Part shown: in pieces, positions 25,519 to 34,973 of the stretch
Layout: every line of letters begins with the position of its first letter
Numbering within the stretch: the stretch's first letter is position 1
Translations under genes and position numbers: made by a program
The notes under the pieces: model-generated
What the model saw: only the letters and a program-made list of their open reading frames with translations
What the model was told of the DNA's origin: nothing
Database searches by the model: none
Source: Celeribacter arenosi
GTDB lineage: Bacteria; Pseudomonadota; Alphaproteobacteria; Rhodobacterales; Rhodobacteraceae
Reading direction: 5' to 3'
DNA length: 64,000 nucleotides
Assembly (NCBI RefSeq): GCF_039539485.1
Contig: NZ_BAABDF010000005.1
Location: 99,653-163,652 of the forward strand

Positions 25519-28037
25519 ACCTCTCTGTTGCGTGGAAAATCGCCCGCCGTGAACTGCGCGGCGGCATTCGGGGCTTTAACGTCCTGATCATCTGCCTCGC
25601 CCTCGGCGTGGCGGCAATCGCAGGCGTCACCTCGGTGCGCGAAAGCATCGCACGCGGCCTCGAACGCGAAGGCGCGGCCCTGCTCGGCGGGGATGCGGAG
25701 ATGGAATTCACCTACCGCTTTGTCACCCCAGAAGAACGCGCGTGGATCGACGCCAATACCGACGCGGTGTCGGAAATCGCCGACTTCCGCTCCATGGTCA
25801 CCGTGGGCGATGAACGCGCCCTGACCCAAGTGAAAGCCGTCGACGGCGCCTATCCCCTGATCGGCACCGTTGGCCTGCCCGACGGCATGACGCTCGCCAC
25901 CGCTCTGGCAGGGCGTGATGGCATGCCCGGCGCGGTTCTGGACGGGATGATATTGCAACGTCTCGGCCTGACCACAGGTGACACCATCGCCATCGGCGGG
26001 GTCGATTTCATCGTCATGGCCGAACTGCTGCGCGAACCCGACAACGCCTCCGCGGGCTTCTCGCTCGGTCCGCGCTCCATCGTGTCGCTGGATGCGCTGC
26101 GCGGCACGGCCCTCTTGGCCCCCGGCACGCTTTTCGAAACCGCCTACCGCCTCGATCTGCCCGATGGCACCGACCTCGACGCCTTCGAAGATCTGGCCAA
26201 ATCGCAGCTCAGCGACGGCGGTTTCCGTTGGCGCGACAGCCGCAATGGCGCCCCGGGGGTGAGCGAGTTCATCGACCGCCTCTCCTCCTTCCTCGTGCTC
26301 GTCGGGCTTGCGGGCCTCGCCGTTGGCGGGGTGGGAGTGTCCTCTGCCGTGCGCGCCTATCTCGACCGTAAAACCGGCGTCATCGCGACGCTCAAAACGC
26401 TCGGCGCAGAGCGCGGCACGGTGCTCATGGTCTACCTTCTGCAAATGGCCGTGCTCACCACGGTGGCCATCATCCTCGGGTTGATCCTCGGCGGCCTCGC
26501 CCCCGTGCTCGCCGCCCCCCTGATCACCTCCGCCCTTCCGGTGCCCATCGACATCGGCCTCTACCCCGGTCCCTTGGCGCAATCGGCGCTGTTCGGCTTT
26601 CTGGCGGCGGCGATCTTTGTGCTCTGGCCGCTGGCGCGCACCGAACAAATCCGCCCCGCCGCCCTCTATCGTGACGCGGCCCTCGGCCTGCGCGGTCTGC
26701 CCCGCGCGCGCTACCTCATCGTGCTGGCGGTGCTGATTGCGACACTTGTCGGCGCTGCGGTTCTGTTCTCTGAAAGCACCCGCCTTGTGTTGTGGACCTT
26801 CGCGGGCATCGCGGCGGCGTTTGCCTTTCTCGTCATCGTCTCCGCCCTCACCGTGCGCCTTGCACGACGGGGCGCGCGCGCGACATCCCTGCGGGGTCGC
26901 ATCGCGGCCCGCCTCGCGCTCGGCTCTGTCGGCGGCCCCGGATCGGAGGCGACATCGGTCATCCTGTCGCTCGGCCTCGGCCTCACCGTGCTCTCCGCCG
27001 TGGGCCAGATCGACAGCAACCTGCGCGGGGCGATTACCCGCGACCTGCCCTCACGCGCGCCCTCCTATTACGTCGTCGACATTCAAAACGACCAGATCGA
27101 CGGCTTCCTCACCCGCCTCAAATCCGACCCCGGTGTGAGCGATTATGAAAGCGCCCCGATGCTGCGCGGGGTCATTTCGCGCATCAACGGACAGGACGCA
27201 AACGAGGTCGCAGGCGATCACTGGGTCATCCGTGGCGACCGCGGCATCACCTATTCCGCCGCCAAACCCGACAATACCAAAGTCACCGACGGCACATGGT
27301 GGAGCGACGATTACACCGGCCCGCCCCAGATCAGCTTTGCCGCCGAAGAGGCCGCCGAAATCGGCCTGAACCTCGGCGATACCCTCACCGTCAACGTGCT
27401 CGGGCGCGACATCACCGGCGAGATCACATCCTTTCGAAACGTCGATTTCTCCGGCGCGGGCATGGGCTTTGTCCTGACCATGAATCCCGCCGCGCTGGCG
27501 GGCGCGCCCCATACGCATATCGCCACGATCTATGCGGACGCCGAGGCCGAAAGCGCCCTGATCCGCGATCTCAGCCGCGCCTATCCCAATATCACCACCA
27601 TCCGCGTGCGCGACGCCATCGACCGCGTTGTCTCCATCCTCGAAGGCATCGCAGCCGCCACAACGCTCGGCGCGCTCGCCACCCTTCTGACCGGTGCGGT
27701 GGTGCTGATCGGGGCGGCGGCGGCGGGGGAACCCAAACGCCGCTACGAGGCCGCGATCCTCAAAACGCTGGGCGCGAGCCGCGCGCGCATCCTGTGGAGC
27801 TTTGCACTGCGCTCGCTCCTTCTCGGCCTCGCGGCGGGTCTCGTGGCGCTGCTGGCGGGTATCGCCGCCGCATGGGCCGTGATGCATTACGTCATGGAAA
27901 CGGACTTCGTGCTCGCCACAGGATCGGCCATCGCCATCGTGGTGGGCGGTGTACTCCTGACGCTGGTCACATCGCTGTGGTTTTCGTGGCGCGCGATGCG
28001 GGTGCGCCCCGCCCGCGTGCTGCGTGACGCAGGCTAG
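25515..28037 (+). CDS. ybbP: ABC transporter permease, FtsX/YbbP type
   Basis: An 840-residue permease with two FtsX-type transmembrane blocks (about 265-400 and about 710-835), a further hydrophobic pair near 400-435, and two large periplasmic regions (about 45-255 and 480-700). This is the YbbP plan. The N-terminal WKIARRELRGGIRGF and the final RPARVLRD are typical. It forms a transporter or mechanotransmission pump with the preceding ATPase. Its last 4 bases overlap the converging ackA. Confidence 0.9.
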   Translation: MNLSVAWKIARRELRGGIRGFNVLIICLALGVAAIAGVTSVRESIARGLEREGAALLGGDAEMEFTYRFVTPEERAWIDANTDAVSEIADFRSMVTVGDERALTQVKAVDGAYPLIGTVGLPDGMTLATALAGRDGMPGAVLDGMILQRLGLTTGDTIAIGGVDFIVMAELLREPDNASAGFSLGPRSIVSLDALRGTALLAPGTLFETAYRLDLPDGTDLDAFEDLAKSQLSDGGFRWRDSRNGAPGVSEFIDRLSSFLVLVGLAGLAVGGVGVSSAVRAYLDRKTGVIATLKTLGAERGTVLMVYLLQMAVLTTVAIILGLILGGLAPVLAAPLITSALPVPIDIGLYPGPLAQSALFGFLAAAIFVLWPLARTEQIRPAALYRDAALGLRGLPRARYLIVLAVLIATLVGAAVLFSESTRLVLWTFAGIAAAFAFLVIVSALTVRLARRGARATSLRGRIAARLALGSVGGPGSEATSVILSLGLGLTVLSAVGQIDSNLRGAITRDLPSRAPSYYVVDIQNDQIDGFLTRLKSDPGVSDYESAPMLRGVISRINGQDANEVAGDHWVIRGDRGITYSAAKPDNTKVTDGTWWSDDYTGPPQISFAAEEAAEIGLNLGDTLTVNVLGRDITGEITSFRNVDFSGAGMGFVLTMNPAALAGAPHTHIATIYADAEAESALIRDLSRAYPNITTIRVRDAIDRVVSILEGIAAATTLGALATLLTGAVVLIGAAAAGEPKRRYEAAILKTLGASRARILWSFALRSLLLGLAAGLVALLAGIAAAWAVMHYVMETDFVLATGSAIAIVVGGVLLTLVTSLWFSWRAMRVRPARVLRDAG

Positions 28038-29200
28038 TCGTAGCTGCGCAACGTGTCCTGAACCGCATCCGCGATGACGAATTCCTCGTCTGTTGGAATG
28101 ACCAGAACCGGCACCGCGCCGCGCCCGATCTCGACCGCGTTGTGATCATTGGCGCCCGCGTCGACCTCGATCCCGAGGTATTGCAGCCCGTCGAGAACGC
28201 GCCCGCGAATGACTGGCGCGTTCTCCCCGATGCCGCCGCAGAACACCACACCGTCAATGCCGCCCAGAACCGCCGACATCGCGCCGATCTCGCGGCGCAC
28301 CCGAAACACAAAGTAGTCCACCGCCTGCGCGGCATGGGGGTCGTGACTGGCCAAAAGCGTGCGCATGTCGTTGCTGATCCCCGACAGCCCGAGCAGCCCT
28401 GACTCCCGATAGAGCATCTGCGCCAATTCTTTGGCATCCATGCATTCGGTTTCCATCAGGTAGAGCAACACACCCGGATCGATCTGCCCGCTGCGCGTGC
28501 CCATGGGCAACCCGTCGAGCGGCGAAAACCCCATGGTCGTGGCGACCGATTTCCCGTCGCGCACCCCGCACATCGACGCCCCGTTGCCCAGATGCGCAAT
28601 CACGATCCGCCGTCCGGCGAGGGTCGGGTAATCGGTGGCGAGCCTGCGGGTGATGTAGTCATAGCTCAGCCCGTGAAACCCGTAGCGACGAACCCCGCGG
28701 TCGTAATATTTGCGCGGGATCGCGAAGGCATCGTTGACCCAGCCGTGGGTGCGGTGAAAGGCGGTGTCAAAACACCCGACCTGAACCGCATCGGGAAACA
28801 CCTCCATCGCCGCACGCGCCGCCGCGAGGTTATGGGGCTGGTGCAGCGGGGCGAGGGGTTCGTAGCCCGCAAGCTCCTCCATGAGCGCCGCATCGAGCCT
28901 GCGATGGGTCGCCACATCGGGCCCGCCATGCACGATCCTGTGCCCGACCCCGACGACCCGCGCCCCGTCAATAAACGGCGCAATCGCGTCCAAAATCACC
29001 GGCATGGCCTCTGCATGGGTGCCCGCAGAAATCGCGCGCGTCTCATTCTGCCCGCCGGTTTTCAAAACCAACGTCGGCTCTGTCCCCAATCCGGCAACCT
29101 GCCCGCGCATGATCCGCTCGGGCGCATCCGCCGCGCTGCGGTAGGCTGCGAACTTCATCGACGAAGAGCCCGCGTTTAGCGTCAGGATCACCTCGGACAT
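28034..29200 (-). CDS. ackA: Acetate kinase
   Basis: Interconverts acetyl phosphate + ADP and acetate + ATP. The 388-residue cytoplasmic enzyme begins with the phosphate-binding strand LTLNAGSSSMKF, and also has GHRIVHGG, the FDTAFH block and HLGNGASMCG, the last two being signatures of the family. It lies 3 bases downstream of the MaoC-Pta fusion gene on the same strand, so the two run as one acetate operon. Confidence 0.96.
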   Translation of the reverse strand: MSEVILTLNAGSSSMKFAAYRSAADAPERIMRGQVAGLGTEPTLVLKTGGQNETRAISAGTHAEAMPVILDAIAPFIDGARVVGVGHRIVHGGPDVATHRRLDAALMEELAGYEPLAPLHQPHNLAAARAAMEVFPDAVQVGCFDTAFHRTHGWVNDAFAIPRKYYDRGVRRYGFHGLSYDYITRRLATDYPTLAGRRIVIAHLGNGASMCGVRDGKSVATTMGFSPLDGLPMGTRSGQIDPGVLLYLMETECMDAKELAQMLYRESGLLGLSGISNDMRTLLASHDPHAAQAVDYFVFRVRREIGAMSAVLGGIDGVVFCGGIGENAPVIRGRVLDGLQYLGIEVDAGANDHNAVEIGRGAVPVLVIPTDEEFVIADAVQDTLRSYD

Positions 29201-29203
29201 GGC

Positions 29204-30586
29204 CTACATCGTTCCCGTGCGATGCGCATGCAGCGCCGCCACCGCGCAGGAGGCCAGCCGCGAATGGTCGCTGTCAGAACGCGAATTCAAAATCACCGGA
29301 CAGCGCGCCCCGATCACCACACCCGCCGCCTCGGCGCGCGCGATGAACGTCAACTCCTTGGCCAACATATTGCCCGCCTCCAAATTCGGAACGATCAGGA
29401 TATCGGCCCGTCCGCCCACCACGGATTTGATCCCCTTGGTGCGCGCCGCCGCGAGGCTCACGGCGTTGTCCATCGCCAAAGGCCCGTCGACGATCCCGCC
29501 GGTAATCTGCCCGCGCTCGGACATCTTCGACAGGGCAGCGGCGTCCAGCGTCGAAGGGATCGCCGGATTGACCGTCTCCACCGCCGAGAGAACCCCCACC
29601 TTGGGCACCTCGATGCCGAGGCTGATCGCCAGATCAATGGCGTTCTGGACAATATCGACCTTGGTCTTCAGATCCGGCGCAATGTTGATCGCCGCATCCG
29701 TCACCATCAACAGGTGATCGAGCCCCGGCACATCCATCACGAACACATGGCTCAACCGCCGTCCGGTCTTCAAACCGCCCTCGGAGCGCAGGATCGGGCG
29801 CAGCAATTCGTCGGTGTGCAAATGCCCCTTCATGATGGCGCGCGCACGGCCCTCATTGACCATCGCCACACCCATCGCCGCCGCCTCGCTGTGGGTCTTG
29901 GCATGCACGATCGTGTAGCCCTCGATCGACACCTCCGCCTCCACCGCCGTCGCGCGGATCAGGGCCTCGTCGCCAATCAGGATCGGATCGATGATCGTGT
30001 GCTCTGCGGCCATGATGGCCCCGCGCAGGGCGCTCACATCCTCGGGCGCGATGATCGCGGTGGGGATCGGGGGCAGGGGCTGTGCCATCTCCAAAAGTCG
30101 TTCGAAATGAAGGTGACTGCCCACCACCAGACCGGGAACGTCGTGGATGTCGAAACTCTGCTCACTAAGCGGGGCGACCACCTCGGCCTCGCCCTCGGCA
30201 ACCAACGTCCCGTCCGCGAGGCTCACCGTGGTCTCAAAAACCGCGCGCCTGTCGGTCTTCTTCTCGATCAGCTTCACGCGCGCGACCAATTCATCCCCCG
30301 CCATGGCGCGCCCGACAAACCGGATGGTCTGCGATTTGTAGAGCGTCCCGGGTCCGGGCAACTGGTTGCCCAAAGCGGCCGAAATCAGCGAGGCGATCCA
30401 AGCACCCGGCGCAATGGCCTCGGGCGTGCCATCGGCGTCCCCGTCTTCCTTGGGCAGGTGCATCGGGTTCAGGTTGCCCGATGCATGGGCAAAGACATAG
30501 AGATCGTCGGCCACGCAGAGCCGTTTGACCTCTGCCTCCATACCGACGGTCAGCTGGTCAAAGGGGATGTTCTTGAAAATGGTCAC
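29204..30586 (-). CDS. Bifunctional MaoC-like hydratase / phosphate acetyltransferase
   Basis: A 460-residue fusion. Residues about 1-150 form a MaoC-type hot-dog domain (FAHASGNLNPMHLP matches the hydratase motif) and residues about 165-460 form a phosphate acetyl/butyryltransferase domain (NEGRARAIMKGHLHTDELL, VGGRADILIVPNLEAGNM). The second domain should make acetyl phosphate or butyryl phosphate from the acyl-CoA for AckA. Start: GTG 30586, with AGGA 9 bases upstream; extension to 30655 gives unrelated sequence. The role of the MaoC domain in this known alphaproteobacterial fusion is not clear from sequence. Confidence 0.88.
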   Translation of the reverse strand: MTIFKNIPFDQLTVGMEAEVKRLCVADDLYVFAHASGNLNPMHLPKEDGDADGTPEAIAPGAWIASLISAALGNQLPGPGTLYKSQTIRFVGRAMAGDELVARVKLIEKKTDRRAVFETTVSLADGTLVAEGEAEVVAPLSEQSFDIHDVPGLVVGSHLHFERLLEMAQPLPPIPTAIIAPEDVSALRGAIMAAEHTIIDPILIGDEALIRATAVEAEVSIEGYTIVHAKTHSEAAAMGVAMVNEGRARAIMKGHLHTDELLRPILRSEGGLKTGRRLSHVFVMDVPGLDHLLMVTDAAINIAPDLKTKVDIVQNAIDLAISLGIEVPKVGVLSAVETVNPAIPSTLDAAALSKMSERGQITGGIVDGPLAMDNAVSLAAARTKGIKSVVGGRADILIVPNLEAGNMLAKELTFIARAEAAGVVIGARCPVILNSRSDSDHSRLASCAVAALHAHRTGTM

Positions 30587-31184
30587 GTCGATCTGTCCTG
30601 CTTTTGCGCGTTCGACCCGTGATGACCCCGCAAACGGCGCCACTCCATGAGCCACATCAACTCTTTAGCAGGTTTTCAAACCGGATTTGTAGCCATTGCG
30701 GCACTGCAGCACAGCCCAGCCCCCCGATCCGCGCCCCAGAGGGCAGACGCGCGGTGCAGCGAACGACCATGAATGCACCAATGGCCTAATTGTGCGCCAC
30801 CTGTGCAGGGATTCGCACCCCTCCGGGCGCCCGTGCCTTTGCATTGTGTCGCATTATTGAGCAAACGCCCAAAAAACTGCCCGCCATATGCCCAAACCCG
30901 TGTCGCCTCCCCTTAGGTAAGCGCGCGTGCCCTCTGTCGGCTTGTCTCAAGGGGGGTCCGGTTTGCACAGTCACAGCGCACTCGATCTCGGTTCGCACAA
31001 CTGACCGGCCGGGGGTGGAAGGTGCGCGGGGCAGACTGACTTGGCGGTTGCTGCCACCGCGCGAAAAGCAACGAAGACGCTGCTAGGGGGATATAGGGGT
31101 TTGAGGTCGTGGAATCAATTCTGCGATCGCCCTGTCATGGCGAACTGCCACCTTTTGCGAGCGTCCCAACAAGGGAACGTCAAA
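30587..31184. other. 598-bp gene-free region upstream of urtA
   Basis: The longest gene-free stretch in the window. It holds the divergent promoters of the maoC-pta-ackA operon and urtABCDE. Several TGCAC/GTGC half-sites occur between 30754 and 30806, such as TGCACCA at 30774-30780 and GTGCG shortly after, reminiscent of but not matching an NtrC dyad. I found no convincing sigma-54 element, terminator, tRNA or small gene. A 98-codon open frame here has no ribosome binding site and a composition unlike the neighbours. Confidence 0.6.
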
Positions 31185-32471
31185 GTGAAAACCAATCTCA
31201 AAGCATCGCTGGCCACAGCACTCTTCGCGACCACCGCGATTGCAGGCGCGGCTCAGGCCGAATGCCCTGTAAAAGTCGGCGTATTGCACTCTCTCTCCGG
31301 CACCATGGCCATTTCCGAAACCACGCTGAAAGACACCATGCTGATGCTGGTCGAAGCACAGAACGCCAAAGGCGGCGTGCTTGGCTGTGAAATCGAAGCC
31401 GTGGTCGTCGACCCTGCCTCCGACTGGCCACTGTTCGCCGAAAAGGCACGCGAACTCCTGACCGTGCACAACGTCGACGTGATGTTCGGCAACTGGACCT
31501 CCGTGTCGCGCAAATCCGTCCTGCCCGTGATCGAAGAACTCAACGGCCTGCTGTTCTATCCGGTCCAGTATGAGGGCGAAGAGAGCTCCAAAAACGTCTT
31601 CTACACAGGCGCTGCACCAAACCAGCAGGCGATCCCTGCCACCGACTATTACCTCGAAGAACTCGGCGTTGAAAAATTCGCCCTGCTCGGCACCGACTAC
31701 GTCTACCCGCGCACCACGAACAACATCCTCGAAAGCTACCTGCAATCCAAAGGTATCGCCGAAGAAGACATCTTCGTGAACTACACACCCTTCGGTCACT
31801 CCGACTGGTCCAAAATCGTCGCTGACGTCGTCGCCCTCGGCGCAGACGGTAAAAAAGTCGGCGTGATCTCCACCATCAACGGCGACGCAAACATCGGCTT
31901 CTACAAAGAACTCGCCGCCGCTGGCGTCTCCGCCGATGACATCCCCGTCGTGGCCTTCTCGGTCGGCGAAGAGGAACTGTCGGGTCTGGACACCTCCAAC
32001 CTCGTCGGTCACCTCGCCGCATGGAACTACTTCATGTCCGCAGACACCGAAGCCAACGCCGAGTTTATCGACCAATGGCACGCCTTCATCGGTGACGAAG
32101 CCCGCGTGACCAACGATCCGATGGAAGCACACTACATCGGCTTCAACATGTGGGTGAACGCGGTCGAAGCCGCAGGCACCACAGACGTCGACGCCGTGCG
32201 CGCCGCAATGTGGGGTCAGGAATTCCCGAACCTCACCGGCGGCACAGCTGTGATGGGCGTGAACCACCACCTGTCCAAACCGGTCCTGATTGGTGAAATC
32301 CTCGCCGACGGCCAGTTCGACATCATCTCCGAAACCGATCCGGTTCCCGGCGATGCATGGACCGACTTCCTGCCGGAATCCGCAGTGCTGATGTCCGACT
32401 GGAAAGACCTCGGTTGCGGTATGTACAACACCGAAACCAAAACCTGCGTCCAGCTTGGTTCGAACTACTAA
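31185..32471 (+). CDS. urtA: Urea ABC transporter substrate-binding protein
   Basis: A 428-residue periplasmic binding protein of the urea/short-chain amide branch (FmdD/UrtA). GTG 31185 is chosen because it starts a clean signal peptide (KTNLKASLATALFATTAIAG, cut before AECPVKV) and has AAGGGAA upstream. KVGVLHSLSGTMAISE and the MFGNWTSVSRKSVLPV region are typical UrtA blocks. It brings urea to UrtBC. A hairpin between urtA and urtB probably lets this gene be expressed above the rest of the operon. Confidence 0.93.
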   Translation: MKTNLKASLATALFATTAIAGAAQAECPVKVGVLHSLSGTMAISETTLKDTMLMLVEAQNAKGGVLGCEIEAVVVDPASDWPLFAEKARELLTVHNVDVMFGNWTSVSRKSVLPVIEELNGLLFYPVQYEGEESSKNVFYTGAAPNQQAIPATDYYLEELGVEKFALLGTDYVYPRTTNNILESYLQSKGIAEEDIFVNYTPFGHSDWSKIVADVVALGADGKKVGVISTINGDANIGFYKELAAAGVSADDIPVVAFSVGEEELSGLDTSNLVGHLAAWNYFMSADTEANAEFIDQWHAFIGDEARVTNDPMEAHYIGFNMWVNAVEAAGTTDVDAVRAAMWGQEFPNLTGGTAVMGVNHHLSKPVLIGEILADGQFDIISETDPVPGDAWTDFLPESAVLMSDWKDLGCGMYNTETKTCVQLGSNY

Positions 32472-32486
32472 TCCAACCTGAAAAAG

Positions 32487-32510
32487 AAGGGCGGCGCTCC
32501 TGCCGCCCTT
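32487..32510 (+). terminator. Hairpin between urtA and urtB (attenuator or mRNA stabiliser)
   Basis: AAGGGCGGC at 32487-32495 pairs with GCCGCCCTT at 32502-32510 around a 6-base loop, 15 bases after urtA. No T run follows, so it more likely protects the urtA message or causes partial termination, as often seen after binding-protein genes. Confidence 0.75.
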
Positions 32511-32537
32511 CGACCCCCTGACCACAAGAAGATCCCC

Positions 32538-34490
32538 ATGATCCGCTTTCTCGCAGCGCTTGTGCTGTTTGCGACCTTCGGCCTGGCCTCCATGGCGCAG
32601 GACCGTACCCTTCAAAGCATTCTGAGCGACAATGCCGAGGTGATCGTCAAATCCTCGCGCACATCCATCGCTCCCGCCATCGAAGCGGTCGCCTTTTCGG
32701 ACATGCCGGGCGCGCAGTCCGTTCTTGAAAAATGGCAGGCAAAGGAGCTGTGGTTCAACGAAACCGACGGCCAGTTCTACTACGCGACAAAGGCCGAGGG
32801 CGACACCTATGCCCTCACCGATATCATCACCGGCGACCCCGCAGGGCAGGCCAGCAAAGCCGAGCTCGAACAGATCAAACCGAACTCCGGTGTGCGCGCG
32901 ATGCTCGCCGCCGCGCTGGTGAAATTCCAACTCGAAGACCCTGATCCGGCCGTGCGCCGCGCCGCGCTCGACGCGATTTCGCGCGATGGCGAAGCCGCCC
33001 ACCTCGCCCCGCTGCGCGCCTCCATCGACGGCGAAACCGACCCCGATATCAAGGCGATCAAAACCCGCACCGAACGCATCCTGACCATCACCTATGGCGA
33101 AGGCGACGAAGAACGGGTTTCCGCGATCAATTACTTCGAAGGCGCCCTGTCCGTCGAAGCGCGCGGTGCCCTCAACCCGCTCGTGGTCACCCGCGTGATG
33201 CTCGCCGAAAACGTCCCCGACAACGCCAATGTCAAAGGCGACGTGCGCCCGGGCACCGATGCGCTCGGCTTTGATGCCGCCTACGCGCTGCTCGTGGATG
33301 ACGGGCGCATCACCCCGCAACCGACCATCGATGAACGCAAAGCCGCCCTGCTCGCCAATCGCACAGACGGCACCATCGCCGGTGTCGCGCTCGCCACGCT
33401 GAACACCCAAGAGGCCCGCGACAGCGCCTACCAACGCCTCGCCGCGGCGGGAACCGTCCCGTCCTTTGATCCCGATTTCTCGATCGAAGGCGCCGCACGC
33501 GCCGCGAAATTCGTGGAAATCTACACCGAACCCTCAGCCGCCGTGACGGCCGCCGCCGAGGCCACGCTCACCTCGATCAAACGCACCGTGTCGATCAACC
33601 AGTTCCTCGATCTGACACTCGACGGCCTCTCGCTCGCCTCGATCTATTTCCTCGCCGCCATCGGGCTTGCCATCACCTTCGGCGTGATGGGCGTGATCAA
33701 CATGGCGCATGGCGAATTCATCATGATGGGCGCCTACACAGGCTACGTCGTCCAACAGATCATCCCCGATTACACCCTCTCCATCATCGTCGCGATCCCG
33801 ATGGCCTTTGCCGTCACCTTCGCCGCCGGTGTGGCGATGGAACGGCTCATCATCCGCTGGCTCTACAACCGCCCGCTGGAAACGCTGCTCGCCACTTTCG
33901 GGGTCTCCATCGCGCTGCAACAAATCGCCAAAAACATCTTCGGCACTCAGGCCCGCCCGCTCACATCACCCGGTTGGCTCGACGGCGCGCTGGTGTTCAA
34001 CGACGTGCTCGCGATCTCCTACATCCGCATCGCGATCTTCGTGCTCGCCCTGATCTTCCTCGGTGTCTTCCTCTTCATCATGAAACGCACGCGCCTCGGC
34101 CTTGAAACCCGCGCGGTCACCCAGAACCCGCGCATGGCCGCCTCCATGGGCATCAACCCCGACCGCGTGAACATGATGACCTTCGGCCTTGGCTCCGGCA
34201 TCGCGGGCATCGCGGGCGTGGCCATCGGGCTCTATGCGAAAGTCACCTCGGAACTCGGCTCCGACTACATCGTGCAGAGCTTTATGACCGTCGTGGTCGG
34301 CGGCGTCGGCAACATCTGGGGCACGCTTCTGGGCGCGGGCATGATCGGTTTCCTTCAAAAAGGCATCGAGTGGCTGAACCCGTCCAATACATTGGCCGCC
34401 CAAACCTATATGATCGTCTTCATCATCATCTTCATCCAATTCCGGCCCAAAGGCATCATCGCCCTCAAAGGCCGCGCGGCAGGAGATTAA
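32538..34490 (+). CDS. urtB: Urea ABC transporter permease UrtB
   Basis: A 650-residue LivH-type permease. A signal sequence and a long soluble N-terminal region (about 20-345) containing a HEAT-like stretch (DPDPAVRRAALDAISRDGE) precede the transmembrane domain (about 355-645, opening with LTLDGLSLASIYFLAAIGLAITFG). This extended N-terminus is normal for UrtB and distinguishes it from LivH. It forms the channel with UrtC. The next gene, a GNAT acetyltransferase, starts 3 bases after its stop. Confidence 0.93.
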   Translation: MIRFLAALVLFATFGLASMAQDRTLQSILSDNAEVIVKSSRTSIAPAIEAVAFSDMPGAQSVLEKWQAKELWFNETDGQFYYATKAEGDTYALTDIITGDPAGQASKAELEQIKPNSGVRAMLAAALVKFQLEDPDPAVRRAALDAISRDGEAAHLAPLRASIDGETDPDIKAIKTRTERILTITYGEGDEERVSAINYFEGALSVEARGALNPLVVTRVMLAENVPDNANVKGDVRPGTDALGFDAAYALLVDDGRITPQPTIDERKAALLANRTDGTIAGVALATLNTQEARDSAYQRLAAAGTVPSFDPDFSIEGAARAAKFVEIYTEPSAAVTAAAEATLTSIKRTVSINQFLDLTLDGLSLASIYFLAAIGLAITFGVMGVINMAHGEFIMMGAYTGYVVQQIIPDYTLSIIVAIPMAFAVTFAAGVAMERLIIRWLYNRPLETLLATFGVSIALQQIAKNIFGTQARPLTSPGWLDGALVFNDVLAISYIRIAIFVLALIFLGVFLFIMKRTRLGLETRAVTQNPRMAASMGINPDRVNMMTFGLGSGIAGIAGVAIGLYAKVTSELGSDYIVQSFMTVVVGGVGNIWGTLLGAGMIGFLQKGIEWLNPSNTLAAQTYMIVFIIIFIQFRPKGIIALKGRAAGD

Positions 34491-34493
34491 GCG

Positions 34494-34973
34494 ATGGCCA
34501 TGACAATCACCCCGACCGGTCTCAATGGCGCAGGCGTCCTCGACCTGATCGCGGCCCATACCGCCTTTTGCACGGCCACCAGCCCGCGCGAGAGCTGCCA
34601 TTTCCTCGACGCCTCCGGCCTCGACAGTCCCGACGTCACACTCTGGGCGGCGCGCGAGGGTGGCGACCTGCTCGGCATCGCCGCGCTCAAACGCCTCCCC
34701 GACGAGGCCGGTGAGATCAAATCCATGCACACCGCCGCACCGGCCCGTGGCCGTGGCGTGGCCGATGCACTGTTGACGCAAATCGAAACATCGGCGCGCG
34801 CGCGACACTACACCTCGCTCTGGCTCGAAACCGGATCCATGGACCAATTCGCCCCCGCCCGCGCCCTCTACGAACGCCACGGATTTGAACCCTGCGCGCC
34901 CTTTGGCGACTACAAACCCGACCCGAACAGCGCCTTTTATTCCAAGCAACTGACCGCGCAGGAGGCCTCCTGA
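34494..34973 (+). CDS. GNAT-family N-acetyltransferase inserted in the urt operon
   Basis: A 159-residue acetyltransferase with the acetyl-CoA loop APARGRGVADALL near 82-94 and the closing ALYERHGFEPCAPFGDY block. It resembles small-molecule or peptide GNATs of the YsnE/putative acetyltransferase group. It sits between urtB and urtC, with its stop overlapping the urtC start by one base (TGATG), so it is translated as part of the operon. Its substrate is unknown; its position suggests use under nitrogen limitation. Confidence 0.85.
   Translation: MAMTITPTGLNGAGVLDLIAAHTAFCTATSPRESCHFLDASGLDSPDVTLWAAREGGDLLGIAALKRLPDEAGEIKSMHTAAPARGRGVADALLTQIETSARARHYTSLWLETGSMDQFAPARALYERHGFEPCAPFGDYKPDPNSAFYSKQLTAQEAS

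Noticed and set aside
31021..31080. A possible sigma-54 promoter (TTGGCGGTTGCTGCC) before urtA
   Set aside because: The GG and GC elements are 8 bases apart instead of 10, so it does not fit the -24/-12 pattern.
30790..31086. A 98-codon frame in the urtA upstream region
   Set aside because: No ribosome binding site, composition unlike neighbouring genes, and no recognisable domain.
31083..33434. A 780-codon open frame antisense to urtA and urtB
   Set aside because: Low-complexity Gly/Val/Phe/His composition typical of antisense frames in high-GC DNA; the plus strand carries clear urt genes.
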